A DNA stretch of 64,000 nucleotides from Dyadobacter fanqingshengii. Its GTDB lineage: Bacteria > Bacteroidota > Bacteroidia > Cytophagales > Spirosomataceae. Made by a program: the position numbers and the translations under genes. The stretch is taken from the NCBI RefSeq assembly GCF_023822005.2, contig NZ_CP098806.1:1116001-1180000 (forward strand), given 5' to 3'. How positions within the stretch are numbered: position 1 is the first letter of the stretch; every line of letters starts with the position of its first letter. Below, one piece after another: positions 35,207 through 43,679 of this stretch. The notes under the pieces were generated by a model that worked only from the letters and a program-made list of their open reading frames with translations, was not told the DNA's origin and ran no database searches.

Positions 35207-36445
35207 TTAGTCAGCCAGTTTTGCAAAGCCCTGGATCGAGCCATCGTGCGCAACTTTGAACGCGGAAGTTGCTTTGTTGCCGTCTACAACATAATAACCG
35301 TCTTCATTTACAGTGGTTACCGTGGTGTTTCCTGAATTGGTCACTGTCCCGTTTCGCACCCACAGGTAAACTTTACCATCAATTTCTGTAATCGCCTGCT
35401 CGTTCGCATAAGCATAGTCATGCAGCGGCATGCCCTCGATTTTGGTCACTTGCTGCGTGGTCATGTCATAAGTATAATATTCAAAAATACTCGCAGTAAG
35501 GTTGGAATAATCCGGCTTCAAAGGCGTGGAGGCCAATTCGAAGTAAAGCTTACCACCTTTGATCAATGCGGTTGCAATGGAATTACCGGCTCTGATATTC
35601 TGGGTCGTGAATTTCCAGGTTGTGTCAAAATCTGTTTCCCCTTTTTTGATACGAATGATGGTGGGGTTTACAAACTGCATTTTTCCTAAACCGGTGGCAT
35701 ACAGATATAATGCGCCATCATCGCCGACGGACCACATTTTATTTCCCGAAGAACCCCAGCCAATGCTCCGCAAACCATCATATTTGATCGTTTTTTCATA
35801 TTTATCAGTAGCAATGTCAAGCACAGCAAATTCGACCGTGTTATAAAGATCGTCGCCGTAACCGCCTAATGCTGTGGTTCCATATGTGATCCCAACATAT
35901 AATTTACCTTCTTTGGCAGCCATTGTATGCTGGCCCACCGACTGGTATTCAACACCTGCTTTTTTTAAGCTCGAAAGATCGATCTCGCCCGTGCGCAGCA
36001 TGGTAGAAGGGTTGAATTTTTGCAATTTTAAAGTGCCGCGTGTTGGATCAAGATAAAAGCCAGATGTCTCATTCACAACCAGATACTGCGTGGAACCCGC
36101 GATAAAGCCTTCGTCTTTCAGGCTACCATCTGCACTGACAGAGTATTTCTGCAAGCCCACGTCCCCAGCTGCATTGGAGCGATTGAAAAGCCATTTCCCA
36201 AACGTCCGGAAACCAAATGCGCTCGAAAGCTGCAATGTCCTGGGGTTGTTATTCTGGATGCTGCCAGAAGGAAGCCCATCGACGGGTGTCAGAAATCCCG
36301 CATCAAAGCGCGATGTGGTGGTCATTAATACAAACTTTTCCTTTTCGCTCGGCGTAGGCGTATCTGTATCGTCACTGGAAGAACAGCCGATGAAAACGAC
36401 CGCGGCGAAAACGTAAAAAATGATCTTGGATAGATGGGTTTTCAT
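35207..36445 (-). CDS. DUF4374 lipoprotein, iron-uptake associated
   Basis: This 412-residue protein has a lipobox ending FIGCSSSDD, with C21 as lipid site. The body is a predicted beta-propeller with repeated strands such as KLYVGITYGTTALGGYGDDL, GALYLYATGLGKMQFV and KVYLWVRNGTVTN. It matches DUF4374, a family found almost only beside TonB-dependent siderophore receptors and PepSY proteins in Bacteroidota. It is probably a surface or periplasmic binding lipoprotein for an iron complex. It lies 26 bases downstream of the receptor gene and 33 upstream of the PepSY gene. Confidence 0.85.
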   Translation of the reverse strand: MKTHLSKIIFYVFAAVVFIGCSSSDDTDTPTPSEKEKFVLMTTTSRFDAGFLTPVDGLPSGSIQNNNPRTLQLSSAFGFRTFGKWLFNRSNAAGDVGLQKYSVSADGSLKDEGFIAGSTQYLVVNETSGFYLDPTRGTLKLQKFNPSTMLRTGEIDLSSLKKAGVEYQSVGQHTMAAKEGKLYVGITYGTTALGGYGDDLYNTVEFAVLDIATDKYEKTIKYDGLRSIGWGSSGNKMWSVGDDGALYLYATGLGKMQFVNPTIIRIKKGETDFDTTWKFTTQNIRAGNSIATALIKGGKLYFELASTPLKPDYSNLTASIFEYYTYDMTTQQVTKIEGMPLHDYAYANEQAITEIDGKVYLWVRNGTVTNSGNTTVTTVNEDGYYVVDGNKATSAFKVAHDGSIQGFAKLAD

Positions 36446-36471
36446 AAATTTGGTTTTAGAGAAATGGAAAA

Positions 36472-38856
36472 TTATTTGAGGGTATAATTCAGTTTAAGAT
36501 GCAAGCTGCGGCCCGCATTCTGAATGCGGAAATTGTCATAAACGTGAGCATTAAGGATGTTTTTAGCCTGAAAGCCAATGGAAAAGCGCTCTCCGGCCGG
36601 GTTGTAGGTGAAGCCGGCGGCGTGGAGCCCCTGGTTTGGGATAATGTTGGGTGCGTCAAATTTGGCTTTGCCCCAAAGCCCGAGAAAACCATCCGGTTCA
36701 AGCGATTGGGGCACATAATCCAGATAATATTCTCTTACAAAAGTGTAGTAATAATAGAGGTTGAGCTTTCCGCGGCCACCAATGTTGTTCCATGTGCTGT
36801 TAAGCGCCAGATTTGCAAAAAAGTAAGGCGTATTCCGCAGCCGCGCCTTTTCTTTCAGACGATTGCCCGTATCGAAAATGCGGAAGTCCTGATACGTGAA
36901 ATTGCCATTTGCACGCAGCCAGCGGTTTAGCGTTACGCTCAGGTCGGTTTCGAAACCCAGGCCTTTCACATTCTCCACATTTTGGTTTTGGGTATACAAA
37001 AAGTCGATAGGGACTTTCAGGATCAGGTCGCGGGTAATGCGGTAAAATGAATTCACTTCAAGGGCATACGCGCCACTTCTTTCGGTTCGGAAACCCAGAT
37101 TGACATTGGTGCTTTTTTCGGGTTTCAACAGGAAGTTGGAGCGGTGAAAATTGCCGTCGCCAAACATTTCATCCTGCTCGGGCAACCGGGTCGCTGCTTC
37201 TGCCGAAACCCTGAAAAACGTGTTGGCGGTCAATGCAAATTTCAATGCTTCGGCAATTCCAAAGCTGTTTTCGGACGTAGTCCGGTGCTGGCCCAGAGCC
37301 GTTCCGTAGATGTCGACATTTATCGTTGACGTGTTGTAATGGAAGAATTTGGCAATGAGATTATTGATTAGCTTATCATTCAAAAAAACCGACTGTATCC
37401 CGGCGGCCCCGATGATTTTGTAATATTTCGCAGGCAGTGAGAGGATATCCTGGCCTGTTTCCGGCAAGGTGAGGCCAAGAGGATCGCTCCCTTTCCGGCC
37501 AATGTTCGTCGAAACCACATTAATTTCTGCTAAATGTCGCTCCCCGATCTGGTAACCCAGGTGCGTCCGGGACGTAAAATAGGAGAATGTAATGTCGGAC
37601 AAACTGCCGCGCATAGAGATTTCTCCTCTCCGCGATGGGCTTGGTATAAAGTGGCCATACCAATCGTAAGTGCCTCTTAATGTGTCTACTTGTGCTGTGT
37701 GAATGTTGCTTGTTGTGAGAAACTGGTCAATGCCCAGCTTGCCAAATTGCTTGCGATAACGAAGCGTCGGGATCACCGAATATTGCCTGCTGACGGACGC
37801 CCCGAAAGGTTGCGACATGGTTGAGCCATACTGATTTTGCCGGTTGATATGGAACCAGGTTATCCCCAAACGCAGCTCGTCCACCCATTTCAGGTTCGTC
37901 AAGCCTCCGTAAGCTTCTGCATAGTAATTGGCAAATTTATTGTGAAACAGACGCACGGTTGCCGGGCTTCGCGCCGCAGTTTCCTGATCGGTCACGATTA
38001 CGTCAACCTTATAATCATTGTCCGATCGATTAACAAATGCATCGGTCCCGATAAAAAAATGGCGGGTCGTGTCGCTATACAATGCGTTTACAGATGCCCG
38101 GTGGGTGTTGAACGAGGCAAATTCGTAGGACGCTTCCGCATAGCGATAAAGCGATTTTTTGGTAACCATATTCACTGCACCGCCCAATGCATCCGCTCCC
38201 AGGCCGGTGGGTAGAACGCCCTTGTAAACCTCTACGCGTTCCAGCATGTTGACGGGCACAAGCGAAATGTTGTAGCCTGCTCCCAGATAGTCCATTGGAA
38301 TGCCATCTTTGAAGTTCTTAATCGCCCGATCCTGGAAACCATTCATCATTAATCCCGCATTGGAACCCAGTCCGCCCGTTTGCCGGATCCTGATCCCCGC
38401 GGAGCGGTTCATTAATTCCACGAGCGTAGACGGTTGTTCCTGAATCGCTTTTGTGTTAATCACCTCAACTTTAATCGGTTGTAATTTTGCTTGTTGCGTT
38501 TCCGTTCTGCCATTCACCTGCACTTCTGACAGTTGTGTATGGTCTTCTTCCAGGATAAAAACGGCTTCTTTGGTTTGGCCGGAAGCAGTGACCGTCGTTT
38601 TTAACTGCTTGTAACCCATGTGTTGCAGGAGCAGCGTGTATGTCCCCTTTGCGACATTCGTGATTTCAAACCTTCCTTCGCTGTCCGTGATCGTGTTTTT
38701 ATTTATTTCAACAACCTGAACCGATGCGCCGAAGATTGGGCCGCTGTTATCCCTGATTGTCCCCTTTAAGTTATACGTTCCTTGTGCACAGACATTTATC
38801 GTCGTACTAATGTGTAGAAGAAGAAAAAAAGGCAAAAGAATGTAAAAACGTCTCAA
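36472..38856 (-). CDS. TonB-dependent receptor, siderophore-type
   Basis: This 794-residue outer-membrane receptor starts at a TTG (38856), giving a signal peptide through ISTTINVCAQG. A CarboxypepD_reg-like domain (LKGTIRDNSGPIFGASVQVV) precedes the plug with IKVEVINTKAIQEQPSTLVE and ERVEVYKGVLPTGLGADALG, then a barrel ending SLHLKLNYTLK. The plug is of the FecA/CirA type rather than SusC, and no SusD is present. With DUF4374, PepSY and a small membrane protein behind it, uptake of a ferric siderophore is the likely job. A short AraC regulator is divergent, with a TACCTTTG box and a palindrome between. Confidence 0.92.
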   Translation of the reverse strand: MRRFYILLPFFLLLHISTTINVCAQGTYNLKGTIRDNSGPIFGASVQVVEINKNTITDSEGRFEITNVAKGTYTLLLQHMGYKQLKTTVTASGQTKEAVFILEEDHTQLSEVQVNGRTETQQAKLQPIKVEVINTKAIQEQPSTLVELMNRSAGIRIRQTGGLGSNAGLMMNGFQDRAIKNFKDGIPMDYLGAGYNISLVPVNMLERVEVYKGVLPTGLGADALGGAVNMVTKKSLYRYAEASYEFASFNTHRASVNALYSDTTRHFFIGTDAFVNRSDNDYKVDVIVTDQETAARSPATVRLFHNKFANYYAEAYGGLTNLKWVDELRLGITWFHINRQNQYGSTMSQPFGASVSRQYSVIPTLRYRKQFGKLGIDQFLTTSNIHTAQVDTLRGTYDWYGHFIPSPSRRGEISMRGSLSDITFSYFTSRTHLGYQIGERHLAEINVVSTNIGRKGSDPLGLTLPETGQDILSLPAKYYKIIGAAGIQSVFLNDKLINNLIAKFFHYNTSTINVDIYGTALGQHRTTSENSFGIAEALKFALTANTFFRVSAEAATRLPEQDEMFGDGNFHRSNFLLKPEKSTNVNLGFRTERSGAYALEVNSFYRITRDLILKVPIDFLYTQNQNVENVKGLGFETDLSVTLNRWLRANGNFTYQDFRIFDTGNRLKEKARLRNTPYFFANLALNSTWNNIGGRGKLNLYYYYTFVREYYLDYVPQSLEPDGFLGLWGKAKFDAPNIIPNQGLHAAGFTYNPAGERFSIGFQAKNILNAHVYDNFRIQNAGRSLHLKLNYTLK

Positions 38857-38898
38857 TTCTATTTAGTTTTGCTTAATTAGACTGCTTAAAAATAGTAA

Positions 38899-38933
38899 CA
38901 AAGGTAACCTTCGGGCCAGCCCAGCGTTAACGC
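38899..38933 (-). promoter_or_regulatory. Putative receptor promoter with palindromic operator
   Basis: On the minus strand TACCTTTG (38906 to 38899) fits the -7 box TAnnTTTG and lies 43 bases before the TTG start. A perfect 10-base palindrome GCGTTAACGC (38924-38933) is centred about 26 bases upstream of it, where a regulator would meet the -33 region. A further short inverted repeat, GGGCCAGCCC, lies between them. It may bind the AraC protein encoded divergently or an iron regulator; I cannot tell which. Confidence 0.45.
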
Positions 38934-38970
38934 CATATGCAGTTTTAATGCCGCGAAAAACAGGAATTTG

Positions 38971-39426
38971 ATGAAAGTTGTATTAAAGTCAGAGACATTC
39001 AGCGTTGAAATTGAACTTCCCCAGGAAATGATCCAAGCGATTGAATCGCTCGCGCAGCAGATTGATCAGGCCAAACTTAAACAACACAAGAAAACAACGT
39101 TAAGGCAAGGCGACATTGAAAAGCTGCACGAGATCAGGATTCTGTTGCTTGCCAACCGGCAAATTCCATTTTCAATAGAAGAGCTCGCCAAAATCGCAGG
39201 CATTAACAGGACCAAATTGCAGGCGGGTTTCAAGGAACTATTCGGCAACACCGTTTTCGGTTACCTGTCCGACCAGCGGCTGGAAGATGCGCGCAGGCTC
39301 ATTCTGGATGGCGGAAACATGTCAATTTCCGAGGTGGCCGCCATTGCAGGTTATAAAAACCCGCAACATTTTACGGCTGCATTTAAACGTAAATTCGGCG
39401 TCTTGCCCAGGGATGTCCGGAGGTAA
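38971..39426 (+). CDS. Short AraC-type helix-turn-helix regulator
   Basis: From the ATG at 38971 (a TTG directly precedes it) this gives 151 residues. The C-terminal 100 form a full AraC double HTH: IEELAKIAGINRTKLQAGFK, FGYLSDQRLEDARRLIL, ISEVAAIAGYKNPQHFTAAF and KRKFGVLPRDVRR. This is the sub-type seen in PchR-like siderophore regulators. The N-terminal 55 residues are too short for the usual ligand-binding domain. It diverges from the siderophore-type receptor gene, so regulation of that operon is the natural inference. It may sense its signal through another protein, or be a truncated form that is still functional. Confidence 0.85.
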   Translation: MKVVLKSETFSVEIELPQEMIQAIESLAQQIDQAKLKQHKKTTLRQGDIEKLHEIRILLLANRQIPFSIEELAKIAGINRTKLQAGFKELFGNTVFGYLSDQRLEDARRLILDGGNMSISEVAAIAGYKNPQHFTAAFKRKFGVLPRDVRR

Positions 39427-39553
39427 ACGTCGCAAAAATGATTGGCGATCCTGCCATTCAATAGCTCGCTGAGGCTTTTACACTTTTTAATGCGAAATTG
39501 CTCTTCGCTTTCAAGGCAATCATATTCAAGCATTTTATTGTGTTCACATCCGC

Positions 39554-40564
39554 ATGTACGGAACCGTTCGCGTTTTAAGAAACATCATTTATGCGGCTAC
39601 CGCAAAGGGCGGTAACCTCAATAAATTATGCGCTGCGCTGGGCATAAATCCTTCTGATCTTCATGATGGTGACCGGAAAATAGAAGGCGTGAAACCCGTG
39701 ATGGATCTTTGGACCGAGGTGATGGCTTCTACGGGCGATCACGCATTTGGCTTACACATGGGTCTCGAAAACAAGCCGTGTGTCCTTGGGTTATTGGGTT
39801 ATCTGATGCAGAGTTGCCGGACCGTCGGCGAAGCATTTACCGAAATCATCACTTACCAACAGACTATTTCGGGATGGATCTCTTACAATTATGCTGTGGG
39901 TAAAGAATGTGAGCTCACTTTTTCAATCAATCCAATGTGGCTGCAAGTGTCACCGGAAACTGCCCGCCAAGCTTTGGAAACGGCGATAAGCGGAGCGCTT
40001 AGCTACATTTATATTTTTACCGGGCAAAAAGTGTATCCGTTGCGGGCCGCACTGGCTTATAAAACGCCGGTTTCAAAAGCGGAGTACGAACGGATTTTCC
40101 ACTGCCCTGTGCATTTTGAAGGAGAGCAAAACAAACTGATTTTTTCGAAAGAGGTCGCTGACATGCTGCTGATCAGCTACGACGAATCGTTGTATATGTC
40201 CTTTGCGGAGATCCTCAAAAATAAAAGCGCCGGAACAGGCGCCCGGGGCAGCTTTGCAGATCAGGTGAAGAAGGTGATTATTCAGGATTTTTATGGAAAA
40301 ACTCCTTCTCTGGAAATCATAGCAGCCCATATGAACCTTAGTGAAAGGTCTTTGCAGCGGCGATTGCAGCAGGAAAATGAAAGTTACCGTTCCCTTGGAG
40401 CCAGTATCAAGCAGGAACTGGCGTTCAACCTGTTGAAAAACACGGACGCGACCGTTCACGCCATCTCCGAAGTGTTGGGTTACACAGAAGCAAGTGCCTT
40501 CCACCGGGCATTTAAAAACTGGACCCAAACCAGTCCCGTCCAGAAAAAGCGCACGTTGGGATAA
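39554..40564 (+). CDS. AraC-family regulator with Arabinose_bd-type N-terminal domain
   Basis: This 336-residue regulator is of the OruR/ArgR-like AraC group. The N-terminal 200 residues form the ligand domain (NLNKLCAALGINPSDLHDGD, HAFGLHMGLENKPCVLGLLG, YLMQSCRTVGEAF). The C-terminal HTH unit has SLEIIAAHMNLSERSLQRRL, then AFNLLKNTDATVHAISEVLG and YTEASAFHRAFKNWTQTSP. Members are usually activators of nearby genes. A tandem operator lies just beyond its stop, in front of the cytochrome gene, and copies of the same operator precede the GyrI-like and YdeI-like genes. A single related half-site pair (GTCGCAA then TTGGCG, 39429-39445) lies upstream of the gene itself. Control of these genes by this protein is inferred. 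Confidence 0.88.
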   Translation: MYGTVRVLRNIIYAATAKGGNLNKLCAALGINPSDLHDGDRKIEGVKPVMDLWTEVMASTGDHAFGLHMGLENKPCVLGLLGYLMQSCRTVGEAFTEIITYQQTISGWISYNYAVGKECELTFSINPMWLQVSPETARQALETAISGALSYIYIFTGQKVYPLRAALAYKTPVSKAEYERIFHCPVHFEGEQNKLIFSKEVADMLLISYDESLYMSFAEILKNKSAGTGARGSFADQVKKVIIQDFYGKTPSLEIIAAHMNLSERSLQRRLQQENESYRSLGASIKQELAFNLLKNTDATVHAISEVLGYTEASAFHRAFKNWTQTSPVQKKRTLG

Positions 40565-40585
40565 AGCCATAACCGCTGCCGAAAT

Positions 40586-40616
40586 TGGCGTGAAATGTCA
40601 TTTTATTGGCGCAAAA
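40586..40616 (+). promoter_or_regulatory. AraC-type tandem operator upstream of diheme cytochrome c gene
   Basis: TGGCGTGAAATGTCA at 40586 and TTGGCGCAAAAG at 40606 are direct half-sites 21 bases apart, joined by the stretch TTTTATT, which also occurs in the GyrI-gene operator. The element ends about 60 bases before the start codon, as in the other two copies. Confidence 0.6.
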
Positions 40617-40680
40617 GATTAGCCCTTCTGTCATCGCAATGCAGTTGTTTTGTTCCTGTATTCAAGAACAAATCAAAGCC

Positions 40681-41643
40681 ATGAAAAAAGTATTGAAATC
40701 CGTTTCCAGAATCCTGGGCGCGATCGCCGTCATTGTAAGCGTTTTTCTAATTTATGTTCAGATCAGTTATAAAAAGGAATTTGACGTTCCCGAGACAGGC
40801 ATCCGGGCTAGCAAGGATTCGTCGGTCATTGCACGGGGAAAATATCTGGTAATGGGGCCCGGGCATTGCTGGAACTGCCATGCGCCGGATGGGGAAACCA
40901 ATTTGCAATCCGGCTCGAAGGTCGGAATGATTGGTGGCAAAGAATTCAAACTGCCCTTTGGCGTGCTATACTCGCCCAACATTACCTCTGACACCGCAAC
41001 GGGAATCGGCGCTTTTAGCGATGAAATGCTCGCTCAGGCAATCCGCTATTCTGTGCGACATGATAAAACGGCGCTCGTTCCGTTCATGAGCTACAATGGT
41101 ATGAGCGATGATGACATTCAAGCGGGTATCTCATATCTGCGTACAACACGTCCCGTGAGGAATAAGGTGAAGGAAAATAGCATCAATGTGATCGGGAAGG
41201 CAGTCGTCCGTTTTGTGCTTAAACCCGTTTTCTCCGACCCGGCACCGAGAGCATCTTTGCAACCGGATACAACAGCCGAGTATGGCAATTATCTCGCCAC
41301 TTCGGTAGGCAATTGCGTAGGCTGTCATACTCGCCGCGACAAAAATACCGGCGAATTTTCCGGGAGCAAGTTTGCAGGAGGTTACCAGATTTCCGTTTCT
41401 GACGGCACATTTACAACACCTAATCTCACGCCGCACGCGACAACTGGGGCGATTGTAAACTGGCGGCCGGGTGATTTTGTACAAAGATTCAGGACCGGCG
41501 CTGTTTATCCGCAGACGCCCATGCCATGGAAATCATTCCAGACACTCACTGACAATGATCTGAAAGCGCTTTATTATTATTTCAAATCGTTGAAGCCGGT
41601 TGACAATAAAGTAATCGTATTTCAGCAAAAGGTCCCGAATTGA
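40681..41643 (+). CDS. Membrane-anchored diheme cytochrome c
   Basis: With the ATG at 40681 the protein is 320 residues: an N-terminal anchor helix (RILGAIAVIVSVFLIYVQI, residues 10-28) and two cytochrome c domains. The first haem site is C63-W-N-C66-H67 and the second C212-V-G-C215-H216. Each domain opens with a GKYLVMG/GNYLATS-type helix and ends near a PNIT/PNLT loop. It should carry electrons in the periplasm, as do the cytochrome subunits of aldehyde or alcohol dehydrogenases, but no dehydrogenase is encoded nearby. The frame is open further upstream through the operator, but that part is not coding. Its likely regulator is the AraC gene directly upstream. Confidence 0.88.
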   Translation: MKKVLKSVSRILGAIAVIVSVFLIYVQISYKKEFDVPETGIRASKDSSVIARGKYLVMGPGHCWNCHAPDGETNLQSGSKVGMIGGKEFKLPFGVLYSPNITSDTATGIGAFSDEMLAQAIRYSVRHDKTALVPFMSYNGMSDDDIQAGISYLRTTRPVRNKVKENSINVIGKAVVRFVLKPVFSDPAPRASLQPDTTAEYGNYLATSVGNCVGCHTRRDKNTGEFSGSKFAGGYQISVSDGTFTTPNLTPHATTGAIVNWRPGDFVQRFRTGAVYPQTPMPWKSFQTLTDNDLKALYYYFKSLKPVDNKVIVFQQKVPN

Positions 41644-41718
41644 GTGATAACGACGGGTTTTTCGGTGAAAAAATGTATTTTTATCGCAATCACTCACCGT
41701 CAATGTCGAACGCATAAT

Positions 41719-42717
41719 ATGTACGTAAATCGTTATCTGTCTCCGCTCATCGTCTATTATTACTCGTGGCGAATGGTGCTGTTTTCCCTCTTTACCGGTT
41801 CCATGGCTATTTTTGTTTACACCTATCTGGGCTGGGGCTGGGTTGCTATTCCCTGGTTGCCCGTGTCCCTGATTGGTACGGCAACTGCTTTTTTTGTTGG
41901 TTTCAAAAACAATCAGTCCTATGACAGAAGCTGGGAAGCACGTAAGATCTGGGGCAGCATTACGAACCATAGCCGGTCTTTTGGAGCAGCACTAAGGGCT
42001 TTTGCTTCCCATGATCAGAAGGAATTTGTAGATGCAGACGACGATATTAGGATTATGGTTTACAGACACATTGCATGGCTATATGCATTAAAAAATGCCA
42101 TGGCGCAACGCACGGCCTGGGAACATAAAGACCGGGCAAGCAAGCGTCAGCGGGACGCGCTGCATAAATCGCAGACGCCCTGCGAGCTCGAAATAGAAAA
42201 GTATCTTCTTGCCAATGAGCACAATGCGCTGAAAGGTAAGAAAAATCTCTCTACACAAATTCTGGATAAACAATCGCAACATTTGTCGAGACTCAGAAAA
42301 GCGGGCAGGGTGGATGCTTACCAGCACGTTGCGCTCCAAAACCTCATTTCAAGCCTCTACGACGAACAGGGAAAAAGCGAGCGGATCAAAAATACACCCT
42401 TTCCACGCCAGTATGCCACAACGTCAAATCTGTTTATTTTCGTTTTTATGACTTTGCTGCCTTTTGGTTTGCTGCCGCAGTTTGTAGAACTGGGCGAGCG
42501 GTATATGTTCCTGCTTATCCCGTTCAATATGGTCGTTTCGTGGGTTTTTATGTTCATGGAATACGTGGGTGACATCAGCGAAAACCCGTTTGAAGGACTT
42601 TTGAATGACATTCCCATTGGCACCATTGTACGCAACATTGAAATAGACCTCATCGATATGCTTGACGATGAGCCAACCCCGGAGAAATTGCAGCCGTATT
42701 ATGGGGCGCTGTTCTAA
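41719..42717 (+). CDS. Bestrophin family anion channel (RFP-TM, UPF0187)
   Basis: With the ATG at 41719 the product is 332 residues. The opening YVNRYLSPLIVYYYSWRMVL, then VPWLPVSLIG-like AIPWLPVSLIGTATAFFVGF and KNNQSYDRSWEARKIWGSIT, is the hallmark of bacterial bestrophins. The C-terminal pair of helices (FVFMTLLPFGLLPQFVELG and FNMVVSWVFMFMEYVGDISE) is followed by NPFEGLLNDIPIGTIVRNIE, the family's closing block. It probably forms a pentameric ion channel in the inner membrane. It starts 75 bases after the cytochrome gene in the same direction, possibly co-transcribed. A long charged loop (residues about 100-200) lies on the cytoplasmic side. Confidence 0.9.
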   Translation: MYVNRYLSPLIVYYYSWRMVLFSLFTGSMAIFVYTYLGWGWVAIPWLPVSLIGTATAFFVGFKNNQSYDRSWEARKIWGSITNHSRSFGAALRAFASHDQKEFVDADDDIRIMVYRHIAWLYALKNAMAQRTAWEHKDRASKRQRDALHKSQTPCELEIEKYLLANEHNALKGKKNLSTQILDKQSQHLSRLRKAGRVDAYQHVALQNLISSLYDEQGKSERIKNTPFPRQYATTSNLFIFVFMTLLPFGLLPQFVELGERYMFLLIPFNMVVSWVFMFMEYVGDISENPFEGLLNDIPIGTIVRNIEIDLIDMLDDEPTPEKLQPYYGALF

Positions 42718-42752
42718 CTATATCCACCGAAAACTTTCTGGGTTTGATCGTT

Positions 42753-43679
42753 CTACAACGGGTTGGATCGCAGCCGTTTTTGTAAGTAAAGAGCCACTTG
42801 ATCGGCTGCTTGCTTGTGCCCGTAACACGTCCAGTGATGATCATAAACAAAAGTCCATTCCCCTTTTCCTTCGGAATTCAGCGAGATCGTTTTAAATCCG
42901 GCGGCCTGGACTTCCTGTTTCAATGCATCCGGAAGCTTAGGGTGAAAGACGATAATTTTATTTTGGACATTATATTTTTCCTTCACGAACTGCATGAGCA
43001 TTTTTATGTGATTGGAGTGATCAGGTTGCCGGGCCGTTTTGGCGGGAGCGTGTGCAACCATATTGAACTTGATATCGGTTAGCGGAAATCTTTGAAACAG
43101 GTAATAGGCGAATTTGACATTGTACAGCATTGACTTCAACCTCGCCGATTTCATTATGCCTGGAACAATTTTTTTGTTTGTCAGGTCCACCTGTGTAATA
43201 TCGGAGTGGACCTTGATCTCCCGCACACTTTCGGTAAAGTCGGTCGGATTTACATATATCAGATGAAGCTTTGGCTTTAATGAGTCCATACTGTTTGCAA
43301 TTTCCATTGCTTCAATAAACGAGACGCCGGATCGCGCTGCTTCCACAAAATTCATCTCCGGAACCCGGGCTTTGAGTAGCAGATCCTGATGACACTCGGT
43401 GGGATTCATGAAATTTTCGATAAATGAATCACCGATAACCGTAACCAGATTTTCATAACTTTTCGGCAAAGTGCCCGTCCAGCCAAGATTATTTGTTGCC
43501 CAGCTATGGTTACCACCTTTCCAGTAACCTTGCTGTTTGGGACTATATCGCTGAATATTATTTGCATCCAAATAACGCTTGGGAACTTCACTTGTGATAT
43601 GCCAAGCCCTTACCACAATTTCACCCAGGACAAATCCAGCCGATAGGAAAATGACAAATTTGAATAAGAACTTTCCCAT
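42753..43679 (-). CDS. SGNH-family O-acetyltransferase partner (AlgJ/AlgX-like)
   Basis: This 308-residue protein has one N-terminal membrane helix (FLFKFVIFLSAGFVLGEIVV) and an SGNH hydrolase-like domain. The nucleophile is S85 in VIGDSFIENF and the catalytic Asp-His pair lies in YDHHWTCYGHKQAA near the C-terminus (D280 and neighbouring His). Such proteins take an acetyl group delivered across the membrane by an MBOAT protein and place it on a glycan, or trim it. The start codon follows the stop of the MBOAT gene with no gap, so the two form one unit. The glycan acceptor is unknown; the heptose glycan locus of this window is one possible client. Confidence 0.83.
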   Translation of the reverse strand: MGKFLFKFVIFLSAGFVLGEIVVRAWHITSEVPKRYLDANNIQRYSPKQQGYWKGGNHSWATNNLGWTGTLPKSYENLVTVIGDSFIENFMNPTECHQDLLLKARVPEMNFVEAARSGVSFIEAMEIANSMDSLKPKLHLIYVNPTDFTESVREIKVHSDITQVDLTNKKIVPGIMKSARLKSMLYNVKFAYYLFQRFPLTDIKFNMVAHAPAKTARQPDHSNHIKMLMQFVKEKYNVQNKIIVFHPKLPDALKQEVQAAGFKTISLNSEGKGEWTFVYDHHWTCYGHKQAADQVALYLQKRLRSNPL

